A stretch of 64,000 nucleotides of DNA from Balaenoptera acutorostrata (GCF_949987535.1 NC_080065.1:40153239-40217238), one strand, 5' to 3'. Positions 45,180 through 58,765 are shown, counted from the first letter of the stretch. Notes: generated by a model not told the origin, from the sequence alone. A program made the numbers and translations.

Positions 45180-46140
45180 GAGGGCAATATTAATATTAGG
45201 CAAAATCAAATATAATGAGAAAAACATTAAAAAGGACAAAGCGGGAGAATTTTTGTGCATAAATGAAGTAATCCACCAAGAAGATGTAATCATTACAGAT
45301 CTTCATGGACCTAACATCAGAACCTGGAAATATATCAAGCATAATTTAACAGAATCACAGAGAATTAATTAGAACTTCATAATCACTCCAGGAGATTACA
45401 CTCTTACAGAATCAGCAGGCAAGAAACAATTAATGACGTAAATGGTTTAGTGATATAATTGGTAATTCTGAGCTAATATATACACAGAGATATTGCAGGA
45501 CTGAAACAGAGCAGACATTGTTTAAAAACAGACATGAAAAGTATTTTATGCTTATACATTTGAAAACCTAAATGAAATTGACAATTTTCTAGAAACATGT
45601 ACTTTACTAAATTGATCAACATGCTTAAAAATTACAAAACTTGATGGTATAGTAGGCAATACAGGGAATCTCAACAAATTCAAAATATTAACATTTTATA
45701 GATTACATTTTCTGAACGTGATGCTTTAAAATTAAACACCAACAACTATGAAATAGTGACAAAATTTCCCATGTATTTGAAACTCTGAAAACAGACTTCT
45801 CAGTAATGCATGGTTTAAATAGAAAATCTTTAGAACAATTATGTGATTTTCATACACTTTAGAATAAAATTATAACTTTAAGTTTATTTCCTAGAAGACA
45901 AGAAACACTGATGGTAATAAGTAAGATAAACAATCAGCTAAGAAGTTGGTGGGACTGAAAAAAAAAACATGATTAAATAGAAAGAAGAAAATAAGGAGGA
46001 TAAATATTAGAATTTGAACTTGAAAAAAAACTAACAAATAAAAAAGCAAATGTTAAACCCAAAATTCCCTGTTTCCCCTTTTTTTCCCTTAAACAATGAG
46101 AGAGAACACTCTGGCAAGATTGAAGAGAGAGGAGAGAGGG

Positions 46141-46171
<31 letters not shown>

Positions 46172-47200
46172 AGAAAACAAATAACATTAAGAATAAAATG
46201 AGTTGCATAGGCAAGGTAATGCAGAAATTAAGAAATAAGAATGTTATGAACAAATCTATGTTTATACATGTGAAAAACAAGATGAAATCAACAATTTTTT
46301 GAAACATGTAAATTATCAAAATTGATAAACATACTTTAAAAAAATCCTGAATGGACAAAGCACCAGATAAGAATTGAATCAGTAGCTAAAAATCTTTCAA
46401 TTTTTTTGGCTTGCCAAGACCAAATGGTGTTACATCTAAGTTTTGGTAAAATTTCAGGAATGGAATTTCTCTATTATATGCAACTTGTTTTCTACATATG
46501 AAAAGAAAAGAGAGCTACAAAAGTTAACTAAGCGGGACAATGTAACCTTGATATCCAAATCAGACAACAAAATTATTGGCCAGTTTCATTTAACATAAAC
46601 CCTAACTAAAATGTGAAATTAAATCCAACCATATGTTAACATACACGTAGACTCATACACACACATGCACACATACAGCATTACCTAGCAGACTATCTCC
46701 TAGGAGTTCATGGATGATTCAGTATTATAAAAAAATCTACCAGTATAATTCACTACATTCAAAGTTGGTTGGAGAAAAACAGATGATCATAATAGACCAA
46801 GACTTTGGAAACTCAATACTTACTTATTGTAAAAACCCTTAACGAATGAACAAGAGCTATAAGGGAACTACTTTAGTATTATAAAAGGTAGCAACAAATA
46901 ACCTGCAGTAAAAGCCACACTTTCTGATAAAATTCTAGAAGCATTTCTATTAAAGTCAGGAACAAGATAAAATTACACCTTTGTTGGAGCCAGATCAATA
47001 ATAACATAAAGTAGGGAAAAAAAGGTGTAGACTATGAAAGAAATAGGTAAAATTGATACCATTTTAGATAACTTTATCTACATAGAGACTCTAAGATCCT
47101 GAATGATTGAAATCAGAAATTATAAGAGAATTTCGAAAAGTGACCAGCTACAAAATCACCATAAAAATAAAAATAATAGCACATCTATGTAGACATAGCT
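45180..47200 (+). mobile_element. Ancient L1 ORF2 remnant, rearranged
   Basis: Plus-strand L1 ORF2 text from the endonuclease side to the reverse transcriptase (for example TTCATGGATGATTCAGTATT near 46707 and CAGGAACAAGATAAAATTAC near 46957). All frames are broken. The region equivalent to the segment before the RT core occurs twice (about 45545-45620 and 46236-46330), with upstream text (45720-45850) between them. Confidence 0.7.
46116..46176. repeat. (GA)n microsatellite
   Basis: GA-rich purine run, pure (GA) in its middle (about 46141-46164), inside the ancient L1. Confidence 0.9.
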
Positions 47201-48085
47201 AGTGCTCACTGCTTTTCCTTTCCTTCCCGGTTAACACAGAGAACTATATTTCCCCAGCTTTTTTAAACAGAGGCATGTGACTAGATCTTTCAGGTGTTAT
47301 TTCCCCAGAAATGCTTCTCAGAAGTAGAACTTGTTTTATTTTTGAAAGACAAGTGCCACACTGTACTCAATATCCCTACTCTGCCTTGGAAATAAAGGCC
47401 ATCTCACATACCTGGCTCATCCCTTTAGGAGCAATTCTCTCTGGGAAGGCTCTTCAGCTCAAAACAAAAGAAATTTTGTAGGACTTTTGTGAGTCCTACC
47501 AAGCAATGTCTAGACATATTTAATCCCAGCAGTGGATATGGTTTAAATTCCATCTGGTAAACCTAGTACTGACCCATTTCAACATTTCCACCTAAATAGA
47601 GTTAAAGATTCTAAATTCAAGGAAGAAATCAGTAGTTAAACTGGGTGTTCCCACTAAGAACCTTTCCAGTAAATGCACTTATAAATTTGAATTAAAAATC
47701 TATTGTGAGGTCCGGCATTCTGCATATACCCTTAAATGACAAACACATGTTTCCCTTTAATGGCTATAAAGGGCCACAGCACAGTGTAAACCACAACCAA
47801 AAGTTTAAAATCTAAGCATTATTAAAGTTCAAAATATTTATAATATTTGGTGTGTCAATATGTTTTGTTTCTATCCTAATTCTACTTCTAATTTTAGTTT
47901 GCTTTCTTTCTATATCCTCTAGCTTTTCAAGATGTTTGGTTGTACAAGTTAGTTGAGATTCCTTATAGGAGCAAAGGCAAAGTCAAAGTTTATTTTCTTA
48001 ATCACTGTGGAAAAAAAGACTACTGGTTTTAAAAGATGCTTACTATGGCTATATTTGACCCATCTGTGATGAGACCATTAGTCAG
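47201..48085. other. No gene seen; partly decayed repeat
   Basis: 47235-47310 (GAACTATATTTCCCCAGC then GGCATGTGACTAGATCTTTC) resembles an old interspersed repeat I cannot name. The rest is unique. Confidence 0.35.
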
Positions 48086-48707
48086 TGTATGGGCAGAATG
48101 CTATAGATGTCCCTCCAAGATTCCTGTCCCCTAGTGATTCAATCAAAATCTATGTTCTGCTGTGAAAGAGACTTTGTGGATGTGATTAAGTTTACCAATG
48201 AACTGACTTTAAAATAGAGAGATTATCTCTAATTATCTGGGTGGGCCCAGTGTCTCATAGGAGCCCTTAAAAGCAGAAGAGGAAAGCAGTCAATGAAATG
48301 CGCAAAAGTGGGATTCAAGGAGATTCCAAGCATGAGAAGGACTTGATGAACTGTTGCTGTCTCTGAGGTGAAAGGACCCAAGTGCAAGAACTGAAGAGAA
48401 GCTTCTAGGAGTTGAGGGCGGCCCCCAGCTAACAGCCAGCAAAGAAATGGGACCTCAGTCCTACAACTGTAAGGAACTCGATTCTGCCTTTGACCTGAAT
48501 GAGGCTGAAAGCAGATTCTTCTCAGAGCCTCTCAATAAGAGGCTAATGAGCTGACAACTCAGTGATGTCCTCGTGGGATCCAGAGCAGAGAAATTAGCGA
48601 AGCCATTCCAGACTTCTGACCTACTGAACCATGAGATAATTGATGCGTGTTGTATAAGCGCCTACTTTTGTGGTAATTTGTTACAGCAGCAATAAGAAAC
48701 TAAAACA
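48086..48707 (+). mobile_element. Solo LTR, ERVL-MaLR (MLT1C/D-like)
   Basis: Starts TGTATGGGCAGAATGC, keeps AAAGAGACTTTGTGGATGTG, GGGTGGGCCCAGTGTC, GACCTCAGTCCTACAACTG, and ends TTGTTACAGCAGCAATAAG followed by ACTAAAACA. Longer than a usual MLT1 LTR. No internal gene. Confidence 0.85.
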
Positions 48708-50800
48708 ACCATCATGATATCACTTTGAGGCAGAGTGTGGGAAAAGTTCATAAGTCAATGTGATGTCATTTCAAGAGAGGTTATAATAAACTTTTACTGA
48801 ATAAAACTATAAGTGAGCATGTAGTTAATTTAATAAATATCATTTGACTATGTACATAAGTATAGCTCAATTTTGAGTATCAATTTGATAAATGAAACCC
48901 CAGATACAAAAAAGAAAATTTGGAGTATCTTTTTGTAGGTTTATTTATATAAAATATCTATTCACTTTAAGGGTCACCTTGGAGTCCCTATACCACTGGA
49001 TACCCTTAAAACATTTAATATGATTCCTTTTTCAAAATTTAAATTTGTTCACAGCTTTTTTGAAACATATCTATTGAATATAATTTGCCAGGTATAAAGT
49101 AGCTAGTTCCAATATTTCATTATTTTTCAAAGTACTTGACTTTTGAATATTAGTTGCTTATTAGTACCGGTTCCAGAAATTAAATTATAAAGGAAGAAGA
49201 AAGCAAATATACTAATTTTACTGATTGCTGAATGCTGTAAGAATATATCTTGAATTATTGGTTGAAATAAAATTCAAATATCTATGCTTTTATTTTATCT
49301 AAAGGAGAAAGTATTTGCTTTACCTACATTTTTGAAAAGTATAAACTATTTATGAATTGATTGTATAAACAGACTGAAGACCCTACATGAATCTATTCTG
49401 ATAAAAATACAAATAAGGGGAGGTTGTTTGCCCATATAGCTTAGTGACTATTTCAGTTAGGTAAAGTCGACGTGACCAAAGCAAATGTTTGTGTCACTAA
49501 TAATTATATGGTGGACTCTTTCAATTGTGCTGGACTACCCTGGGGAGTAATTGGCATAGTTGTTTGTTGGCCTGTGGGGTAACCTGCACTTTCTGACTTT
49601 TCTCCATTTCCTGTACCTCTAAAGGAAATATGACCTGACGTGCTTGGAAACTGTCTACTGACTATGACCTTGTAAAATGCGAATTTGCTGGGCCTGCTTT
49701 GAAGAAGTGGCCTGACTCTGAGCAGATCCCCCTGATTTAAAAAAGAAAGCTAATTAGGCACTAAGAAAAGTCCCATTCTTTTGAGACTGAAAGCATTCCA
49801 TTTGTTCACATTCAAATGGTCTGAAAGACTTAATACTTAAAAAAAAAAAAAGTCTCCTTGAAAACTAATAAAGGATTTGCATTTATTTGGGTTATTATTA
49901 GAAGAAATAAATTTAAATTCTATTTTCTTAGTACATGCTCAAATTTTAGGGTAATCTACTCTATCTAGAATAGCTATCTTGACATCAATTATTTCCTTAG
50001 TAAATGCATCAGGTTTTTTCATTTGAACTAAAATGTGAATGAATCATTGATTAAATTAAGATGTGTAGCTTTGTTTTGCTTTGCATATTAAAACATTACT
50101 TTGAAAATAGGTAAAACTCTCTGCCTGAAGTCATGGAGGTAGAGGAGATTTTAAGAAATTGTTATAAAGCAGATCAACCAACAAATAGTTTTTTAATGTT
50201 AATAAGGTCTTCTATTTCCTTCTGTTTTTCTTCAAAGGAACTTAACATATCACCAGAAGTATCTTATTAAAATGTCCCTATGAGAATTGTAAAGGAAAAA
50301 GACATTTACCTCATTTTAAAGCTAGAGAGACTTAAATATTGAGAAGTTTCTGTTATATAAAATATACATTAGGTATTGTTTTGGCCCACTCTCAGGACAG
50401 AAACTCTTTGTCCAATTGTAAATTTTAGCCTGTTTCTCCACGAGATGACCTAATGAAATCTGATCAAAGATTCCCATTTGACCAGTCAGCCTGCCCTTCC
50501 TTTACAGCTCTCTGTTTACTTCCAATTAAAACTGGTGTCAAGCTCTCCCTGGCTGATGACACAGATATTTCAGCACTTAATCTTCTTGCCTGAAATGGAT
50601 GAGGATGAAGTTTCTATTCTGTCCTTCTTGGCCATTTTCCTTGATCAGCAATGGACCCTGGTTCTAATTACCTGGAGGGCCTCCATCTTTATCCACATCA
50701 GAGATTCGGTGCCTGGAGAGACAAATAGAAGAAGGCTTTTTTCTTTTTTACTTAATTCATTTTTTTTGCCTTTCTATAAAGGTTTTACTGCTATCACTCC
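48708..50800. other. No gene seen; unique DNA
   Basis: About 2.1 kb without a recognised repeat. 49430-49760 is less AT-rich and less decayed-looking than its surroundings, which may mean non-coding constraint, but no motif supports a function. A 118-codon open frame at 50478-50834 runs into L1 and is treated as chance. Confidence 0.45.
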
Positions 50801-50804
50801 CCCA

Positions 50805-51105
50805 CCCCCGCCAGTTTTATTGAAAAATAATTGACATACATCACTGTATAAGTTGAAGGCATACAGCATGATAGTTTGATTTACATATATTGTGAAATGA
50901 TTACCATAGTAAGTTCAGCTAACATCCATCTTCTCTTATAGATACAATAAAAAGAAAAGAAAGAAGAAAAAAGGAAAAATATTCTCCTTGCGATGAGAAC
51001 TCTTAGGATTTACTCTCAACAATTTTCCTGTATATCATACAGCAGCGTTAGCTATAGTCATCAGGTTGTACATTACATCCCTAGCACTTATTTATCTTGT
51101 GGATT
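50805..51105 (-). mobile_element. L1 3' UTR fragment
   Basis: Minus-strand L1 3' UTR of the same type as 4266-4560 (AATAATTGACATACATCAC, CTTGCGATGAGAACTC, TCAGGTTGTACATTACATCC). An A/G-rich run at 50946-50977 interrupts it. Confidence 0.8.
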
Positions 51106-52153
51106 TAGTTATGGACTGAGGCTGAAATAAGAGTCACTTGGAAAAGTGACTTCTTGAAGTTTTAGGGACAGAAACTGAACTGCTTGTAGTTATGAAGAGG
51201 CACACCCAGAATACAGAGTGGTGATGGATTAGATCAAGGTAGTAAGTATCATAGACTATGGAAGTTTGCTGTAGAACATTAGGGCACTGTGTAAGTTATC
51301 ATCAAAGAAGGTAAGGGCTACTACAGCCAGTTACAAAAGAGCCATACTGTTAGCTGGTCAAGCACACACATGGAATCCTGAAGAAGGGTTAGTCCTTCCT
51401 TCTCTTCACATTCAAGTGACATAGTCCAACTGATACAGAGACTCCCACTTCGTATAAGTTAATTAGAAACTTATTCATACTATACATCTTGCTCCAGAAC
51501 CACATCATGGCATGAGGCTTGGCCTTACTTTCTCCATAGGCAGCACATTGCCACCCTTGTATGGCAAAAAGCATTGCTTCTTCTGGAACTTCTCCCCTTC
51601 AACCTCCCTGCAGTTGCTATGGTTCAGCCTTTTTTCATTCAGCCTCCAGTGCATGCGTTCTCTGCTCTGTATAAAGGCAAATGCTGAAGTGGGGAAGTGG
51701 GAGATGGGAGAAGGTGAGTCTAAAGGGAAGGATTCAGATTCTGAACAGTGAAGAGGGGAAGAAGAAGCCTTTGGGAGAGTCTAACCTCAGACAGAGTACC
51801 TAAACACAATCTGATCTTCAACCCTGAGAAAATTAACATCGGGCTCAACCTGATTGCAAAACAAAAACCAAGTCTGTGGAGCACCTTTCCTTGATTTACA
51901 TTAAATAACAAAAGGCGTTGGGATTGTATACGGAGGAATAGTCATATAGGCAATAAGAGAGAAAAGGACAATAGTGCCACCATATTTGCAGGTGTTGTGT
52001 ATAATTTATATTGCTTATATTACATATTAATATAAGTATTTTGAAGTAGGTCATATATTCATAGCATACTCTTTACTCTCTGAATCACTAAGAGCCAAGT
52101 GATATACCTGTTTGATGAAAAAAACATAAAGTAAAAAGAAGAACTGGGACTTC
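51106..52153. other. No gene seen; unique DNA
   Basis: No recognised repeat or coding signal. Confidence 0.4.
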
Positions 52154-52536
52154 TGTATTAGTCTGCTAGGGTTGTCACAACAAAATACTACAGACTGGGT
52201 GGTTTAAACAACGGATTTTTATTTTATCACACTTCTGGGCACTGGAAGTGCAAGATCAAGGTGTCCTAAGGTTTGGTTTCTCCTGAGCCCTCTCTCCTTG
52301 GCTTGCAGATGGCCTCTTCCTTGCTGTGTCCTCAGGTGGCTTTTCCTCTGTGTGCCTGCATCCCTTGGGTCTCTCCCTCTCCTTATAGGGACAACAGTCA
52401 TATTGGATTAGGTCCCACTCATATGACCTCATTTAACCTTAATGACCTCCTTAAAAACCTTATACCTAAATATGGTCACATTGGGGGTTAAGGCTTCAAC
52501 ATATGAACTTGGGGGGACACAATTCAGTCCAAAGGA
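52154..52536 (-). mobile_element. Solo LTR, ERVL-MaLR (MLT1-type)
   Basis: Minus-strand MLT1: TGTATTAGTCTGCTAGGG start, ACTACAGACTGGGTGGTTTA, AGTGCAAGATCAAGGTGTCC, GGTCACATTGGGGGTTAAGG and an end near CAATTCAGTCCAAAGGA. No internal gene. Confidence 0.87.
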
Positions 52537-54600
52537 ACCCCTCACTCCCTACACTGCCAGATTACCTGTATCTGTGAAGCTCAGACTCTGATTTATACCT
52601 GTACCTCATTTCCTAAGTCTTGCCATCTAATATCTGTAAAAGGAATCCTCTGATTCCTACCGTTGACAATAGCAACCACAATTGGAGACAAATTCTACAT
52701 GATCACTGGTTAACCTGGAAGAGGATTCTGCAGCCTTTGATAGGAGCTGACATAGGCCACACTGTGATGATGCAATATTTCCATTCATGAAATTTGTAAG
52801 CCTCTAAAAGAAACAATTAGTACCTAAATTCATACAAGACACATTTCGACAGTCAAAATGTCAAAAGGGATCTTTTTATTGGAATTTTTCTCTCATTCTG
52901 TGGGAAGGTATCATAGAGGAGAAGCTCTTTTGGGCAGATGTGACTATTAACAAGAAAATACTATTATAGTATCATCCTGTCTCACTACAAAGGACATCAC
53001 TTTCAGAGATTAAGAAAAAAAATCTATCTGGATGTAATCAGAAGAGGTTAAGATGGAAATCAATAGAAAGCCATATTTTATCATTCAGAAGTTGCTGAAA
53101 ACTGAGATTCGTGCCAGGCCACCATATTGAAGAGTAAGCTGATTGGTTAAATCGTAACTTTGCTTTATTAGTATTGCTTCACATAGATAAAGCCTTGAAG
53201 TACATGTGGTTAAAAAGTACTGAATGACATTACCCATTTGTAAATGGTAAAATGAATACGGTTATGTAAAGCGAGGTAAGATCCAGAGTGATGTTAAAGT
53301 TGTGTCTTATGATGGGGTGTTTAAGTTGAGATAGATACTGAACTGAAGGAATGGCAGAAATAGAATTCAGAACAATTCTCCTGCTTAAACTATGCTCTAT
53401 GAATAGGGAAAGAAATATTTTTAACAAACTACAGAAAATGTTTTCTAGGGGCTGTTGTGAGAGTTACCGTCATGGTGCTTATTGCTTAACTTTTTTAAGG
53501 CTTGGTTGTGATTAATCCCAGGAGACACTTGACTGCTTTATATATCATTCAAGTTGTATTAACCTATTATTAATGTCTTTATTAACTTTTAACTGTTATA
53601 GCTTTATTAACAATATTAATAACCTTTCTGTGATCTCTGCCAGCTTTATCACCCTCATTTTAGAAGAGGAAGGAAGAGGGGAAGGTATTTGTTAATGACA
53701 ATTCAAGTTCTGCAGTGCCTGTGTCTTTTTTGGAAATCTCCCATATCTTTCCTGAGATTCTGACCTAGATTTTAAAAACAAATAAAATAAAAGCCAGTCA
53801 AAACATTTATGTCTCAGGAGGGCACAGGCAATGCTCCGTCAGATGGGGCACCGAACAGCTAGGCTGGATGCCAGCTCTAAGCAACCAGTGTGGCCAAGCT
53901 AAAGCTTGCTGGCTGAATACCAGCTTGGCAAATGGTACTTCATTTTGTTTCACTGTTTTACACTCTTCCAAGCAAATGACATAGAAATTAACGTCAGATT
54001 CTGCCCTTATATGCCTTTTGATAGAAATCGGGGTTAGGGGAAAGCTTTCGTTAATTTCAGTAAAAATTGCCTCTGTCGTCACATAACAGAGGGTAGAATT
54101 TGGCATCAAGAGGCCTGACTCCCTATTTATCCGTTATCAGCGGCTGTCTGCTACCAATCTTGATGACTATTGGACATAGCAATACTCGTAAACAAGACAT
54201 CCTTCCAACATGCAAAATGCTTTTGCTTCACAAATTTCAAAAGCAAGTTGAATAAGAAAATGTAACAGAAGTTAAAGTAATGGATAGCAAAGCAGTTTAT
54301 ATTTGAAGCAGAGAATATTATAAAATTCTTATAATATTAAGAACTGTGCCAGCTCTTAATAATAGAAACACACACACAAGCAAAAGGATGTCTTCTTTTT
54401 TAAGTTGTGTTCATCAAATATAGTCTCATGTTTGATTGAGAAGGATACTAATATCCTTCCAAGTATTCAAAAAATAGATGAAAGAAAATCTTTTTAAAAA
54501 ACTCTTGTATTGCAAAATATATTGCTATTAAATATATCCATATTCATATCCACATCCACCTCTACATCTACAAGTACAGCTACATTTATACCTCCATCAG
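52537..54600. other. No gene seen; unique DNA
   Basis: About 2.1 kb with no recognised family and no convincing exon. 54545-54600 is a degenerate CCACAT/CTACAT-type low-complexity stretch leading into (CTAT)n. Confidence 0.45.
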
Positions 54601-54614
54601 CTACATCTATCTAT

Positions 54615-54933
54615 CTATCTATCTATTTTAAAAAATAAATTTATTTATTTTTGGCTGCGCTGAGTCTTCGTTGCTGCGTGTGGGCTTTCTCTAGTTGCGG
54701 CGAGCGGGGGCTTCTCTTGTTGCGGAGCACGGGCTCTAGGCACGGGGGCTTCAGTAGCTGTGGCACGTGGGCTCAGCAGTTGTGGTTTGCACGCTGTAGA
54801 GTGCAGGCTCAGTAGTTGTGGCACACGGGCTTAGTTGTTCTGTGGCATGTGGGATCTTCCCGGACCAGAGCTCGAACCCACGTCCCCCGCATTGGCAGGC
54901 GGATTCTTAACCACTGTGCCACCAGTGAAGTCA
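54615..54933 (-). mobile_element. CHR SINE, longer older form, inserted at a (CTAT)n run
   Basis: Head at 54933 (degraded GACTTCACTGGTGGCACAG), B box near 54868-54878, body with repeated AGTTGTGGC(A/T) units, tail at about 54627-54650. CTACATCTATCTAT occurs on both sides (54601-54614, 54934-54947) as the target duplication; the left copy has expanded into a (CTAT)n run to 54626. Confidence 0.92.
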
Positions 54934-55129
54934 CTACATCTATCTATATATTAAAAGATAAGGTTTATTGAGTCAACTCGATGAATGGAAATGGGTTTTT
55001 GAAATCTTATCCCTGCTTTACCCTAAACCCACTAAAAGACTCAACTCATTTTTCTTTCATCTTCAACCAAGAGAAAGAAACACCCAGAGACAGATAAAAT
55101 TGTGATAAGTACTGCTTTTATTTGCACGG

Positions 55130-55705
55130 TACATCTTAGAAAGTAAGTCAGGTCGTGTCACTTCCCGGATCACCTCCTCTAAGGGCTTCTCATCTCACTC
55201 AGAGTAAAACACACATCCTATATCCACATCCTTAAGGCCCTGTGTGATCTGTCCCTCCACCCTGTTGAGTCTCACCTCAACTACTACTCTTCCCCCTGGA
55301 CCACTCGCTTGCTCCAGCCATGCTGGCCTCCTTGCTGTTCCTGGAACAAGGTCTGCATGCTCCCACCTTATGTCTTGTCCTCTGCTATTCCTTTGGCCTG
55401 AAAAACTTTTGCTCTGAGTGGCTGCTCCCTGTGTCCTCTCAAGTCTTTACTCCAGTGCCAACTCTCAGAGAAGCCTTTCTGGGCTACCTTTTCAAAATTT
55501 ATATCATTCTTCTTATTCCTCTTTCCTGCTTTGTTTTTCTCCTTAGAGCTTATCACTAATATCCAATGCATTTTACTTATTAAATTATTTTCTGTTTCCC
55601 CTACCATAATGTAAAAGACTTTTCAAGGGCTTCATGAGAACAATACTGCAGTGTTTTCTTCACTGATGTTTTCTTTGTGCCTAGAATAGTACCTATGTCA
55701 TGTAA
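55130..55705 (+). repeat. L2 LINE 3' part
   Basis: L2 wording in order: AAGTCAGGTCGTGTCACTTC, TTAAGGCCCTGTGTGATCTG, CATGCTGGCCTCCTTGCTG, TTCCTTTGGCCTGAAAAAC, GAGAAGCCTTTCTGGGCTAC, TTAGAGCTTATCACTAATATC, TTGTGCCTAGAATAGTACC. A 79-codon frame inside is residual L2 text. Confidence 0.82.
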
Positions 55706-57664
55706 GTGATAATAGGGAATCAAAGATTCCGTGTTTCCTATAACGTATCCCCTGCTGTGCTACTAGGGTAAGAAAATATCCATGATGTTTTTATTTCAAA
55801 TTTTGATAACTTATTCATCAATGATTTTTTACATTCATTTTGATTTAAAAAATATTGTATCAAAGTATTATTTATATTGATTACTGAGTTTTTTGGTCTC
55901 CCTTCAGTTCTGTGTCTGAAGGAAGAGACTTATTTGTCTCTTTCCTATCACCATAGTCCTGACCCTTGAAGAAAAAAGGCTCCTTGGTCTAGTACTGGGT
56001 TTGACAGAGAACCAGTCTTCTTTACTGAGGGTCACCTAAGCTCCTTCAAAATACTAATCTGTGCTCTGACGGGTGCAGAAGGGGAGAGAGTATACATTTC
56101 CCGAGCTTGCTTTAATTTGGAAGCCTTCACCATGGAGCAGTTTGTGAACATGGGACACCTTGGTCTTTCAAAACTATTGTCTCTAACTTTTCTCCAATTC
56201 TAGGTCTTAGATAGCCTTTGTAAGAAGATTAAAAACTAGTTTTGAAAAAAGAGTTGAAGAAAAAAGCTAAAGAATAATAGATACAGTAAAATGTACAAGT
56301 GACAAAAGTTTATTAATGAGAGTTGTGAAACATAATTTGTATTATTTCTTCAATATATGTACACAGGAATAGCTGACGTGAGCCTCTACAAGCCTGGAGA
56401 GGTTTCACCTCAATTCTTTACACATCAGGACCACAGCTCCAAATTCTTTCAATCCCCTTTCAACCTGCTCTGATCCAGAAATTACTTTGATAGTCACAGG
56501 GGAAAGAGTCCTTTGTACTCAAATGTAAACAAACTTACAATATACATTTGAAAAACAATTCAAGTTTACAAGAGAACGATAATAAACAGAGATAGAATAT
56601 ACATTTGCAGGAGATTAGATATACATTGGAAACCAAGAGGAGTCAAAGTAAACAAGGTAATGTATACTTCCATAAGGATATTCAGATACAGATCTGAAAC
56701 AAAAGAGAATTAGGGCATGTGTTCAGAAGAAAAAAGGGAACTTTGCACTGAGGGAGTAAATTATTGGTTGAGGTTTTAACTTTTGGAATACTTAACCTAA
56801 ATTTCCCTTGATTAGGGAGGGACTGATTTTGATTTTCCCCATCATTGCTCCCTTAGTGGAGAGACAAATCATTAGGTTATCATCACACTGTAAGAGACAC
56901 TGAGGGAGGGGTCAAGGTAATAGAACCTTCCTCCTAGGCAGCAGGAAACTACAGCTGTAAGCAAGGTGAAGACTTATGGATCCTAGTCAGTATTACTCGT
57001 GATTTCCCGGACCATACCAGTGGTCTTGAGGTTATTTGCTCTGCGTCTTCCCAGTTCTTGCAGGCTTCTTTTTGGTCTTCACTCATTCCTGGATGCTACA
57101 GATTAGCCTCCTTTTATTCTCCTAGTCAGTGACAGTACTTGCCTTCTTGCAGGGAAAGCCTCCAGACATGGAGAGGATATCCACAGCGCAACTAAGCATG
57201 GGATTAGCCATTGCCTACGATTAGTCAATAAAATCAGTTTGCAGCAGGTTGAGGGACCCCAACCTCTCAATTGTATTTGAACTTGTTTCTCTGTGTTACA
57301 AGAAGCAGAAGTAGGTAGGGCACATCATGAGAAGCAGCTCTATTGGAAAACCCAGGAACAAATCCAGTATTTTTAAGTTCTATGTAACCTTTTTTTTTCT
57401 GAATACAATGTTTGGATTAGGATGGGGAGAATAAAATTGAAGCCATGGGATGCTAGTCTGGGTATACCCAAAGTTCATTAAAATTTAGTCTGGTGACAGT
57501 AGGACAGATATTTACAAATCTGTCACTGAAGAGTCTAGTGGTTGGCTTGGTGAAGAGTTAGACAGGCAGCTTAATAAGAGATGGAAAATCTTTTGTTAAT
57601 GGTAAGTATAGTTAAATAGAAAATGTTTAGGGTTATTTAGCTTATTAACACTTCTAGCACTTGT
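55706..57664. other. No gene seen; unique DNA
   Basis: About 2 kb without recognised family or coding signal. Confidence 0.45.
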
Positions 57665-58025
57665 ATTAGTTTCCTATTTCTGCCATAATAAATCACCATA
57701 AATTAGTGGCTTAAAACAGCACCCATTTATTATTTTATTGTGCTATAGGTTAGATGGTTTCTCTGCTTCAGATCTCACATGGCAAAAGTCAAAGCTGTGT
57801 ACCATTCTGGTGGCTCTAGGTCCCTGTTTCCTTGCAGACTGTCAGCTGAGGGCCATTCCCAGCTTTGAGAGTCCACCCATCTTCCTTGGCTTGTGGCCTC
57901 CTTCATCTTCAAAGGCAGCAATGGCAGGGCAAGTCCTCCTGTCTCATTCCTCCTGCCTCTCCTGTTACATTACTTTGACTTCAGATGGGAAAGGCCCCTT
58001 GACTTGGCTTTCAGAAAGTAAAAGA
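57665..58025 (-). mobile_element. Old LTR (MaLR-like)
   Basis: Minus-strand order TATTAGTTTCCTATTTCTGC, AAATTAGTGGCTTAAAACAG, CATTTATTATTTTATTGTG, CATCTTCAAAGGCAGCAATG is that of an old LTR similar to the one at 21875. Right end is unclear. Confidence 0.7.
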
Positions 58026-58319
58026 AAACAACCTCATAAAAATTAATTGATTAAACTTGTTTGGAAAATCTGAGCATTTGTATACTAATCATTAGACATG
58101 CATCCTAGGGAGTTATATATCATTAAATCCTAACTAATGAGAAGACTAGAATTCTGGAAGTGATTTTAAATATTCTAGAAAAACCTGTAAAGTTTTAGAG
58201 TATTGGCAATAGAAACAAAGTATAGCTCCTCAAATTAGAAAAACCTACATTCTAAATAGCCTCTGTCTTTGAAGTCTCCCCTAGGATTATAGCCATGAAC
58301 TATAAACTTTCTAACTCTA

Positions 58320-58640
58320 GTCTCTGTTTCAAAGAACGTTTTATGCCACCACCAAACTAATTTTTTTAAATCAAATTCAATCCTCTCTCTTCCCTGCTTA
58401 TAATTCTTCAATGGATATCTTTTGGATACAAAACAAACTCCTAAGCAACACGTATAGATTTTTCATGATCTGTATATGTAGACTCATATCCCAAGGCTCT
58501 CTAATATACAACCTAAACCATAATTGCACCAAGCTTCTTGTAATTCATGAAATATGTCATGCTTACTCATAACTCATGCCTTTGCAGATGTCACTTCTTG
58601 TTTGAATAGACATGAATAAGGAAGTCTACCATTTCTTCTA
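58320..58640 (+). repeat. L2 LINE fragment
   Basis: Decayed L2: TCCCTGCTTATAATTCTTC, then CATGATCTGTATATGTAG, TTGCACCAAGCTTCTTG, CATGCCTTTGCAGATGTC. Confidence 0.55.
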
Positions 58641-58644
58641 TTGT

Positions 58645-58765
58645 TTCAATATTCAACAAACCTACTGTGCATCTACTTGGTGCCAGACACTGAGAATACA
58701 GATCAAAAATACACTTGTCCTTAAAAAAAAGCATAAAGACAAGTCAACAGACAATAGAGTGTGAA
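58645..58765. repeat. Ancient mammalian repeat (unnamed)
   Basis: TATTCAACAAACCTACTGTG, CTTGGTGCCAGACACTGAG, AATACAGATC. Same order as at 17548. Confidence 0.5.

Noticed and set aside
46096..46358. Arginine/glutamate-repeat and serine/leucine-repeat open frames
   Set aside because: Produced by the (GA)n microsatellite inside ancient L1.
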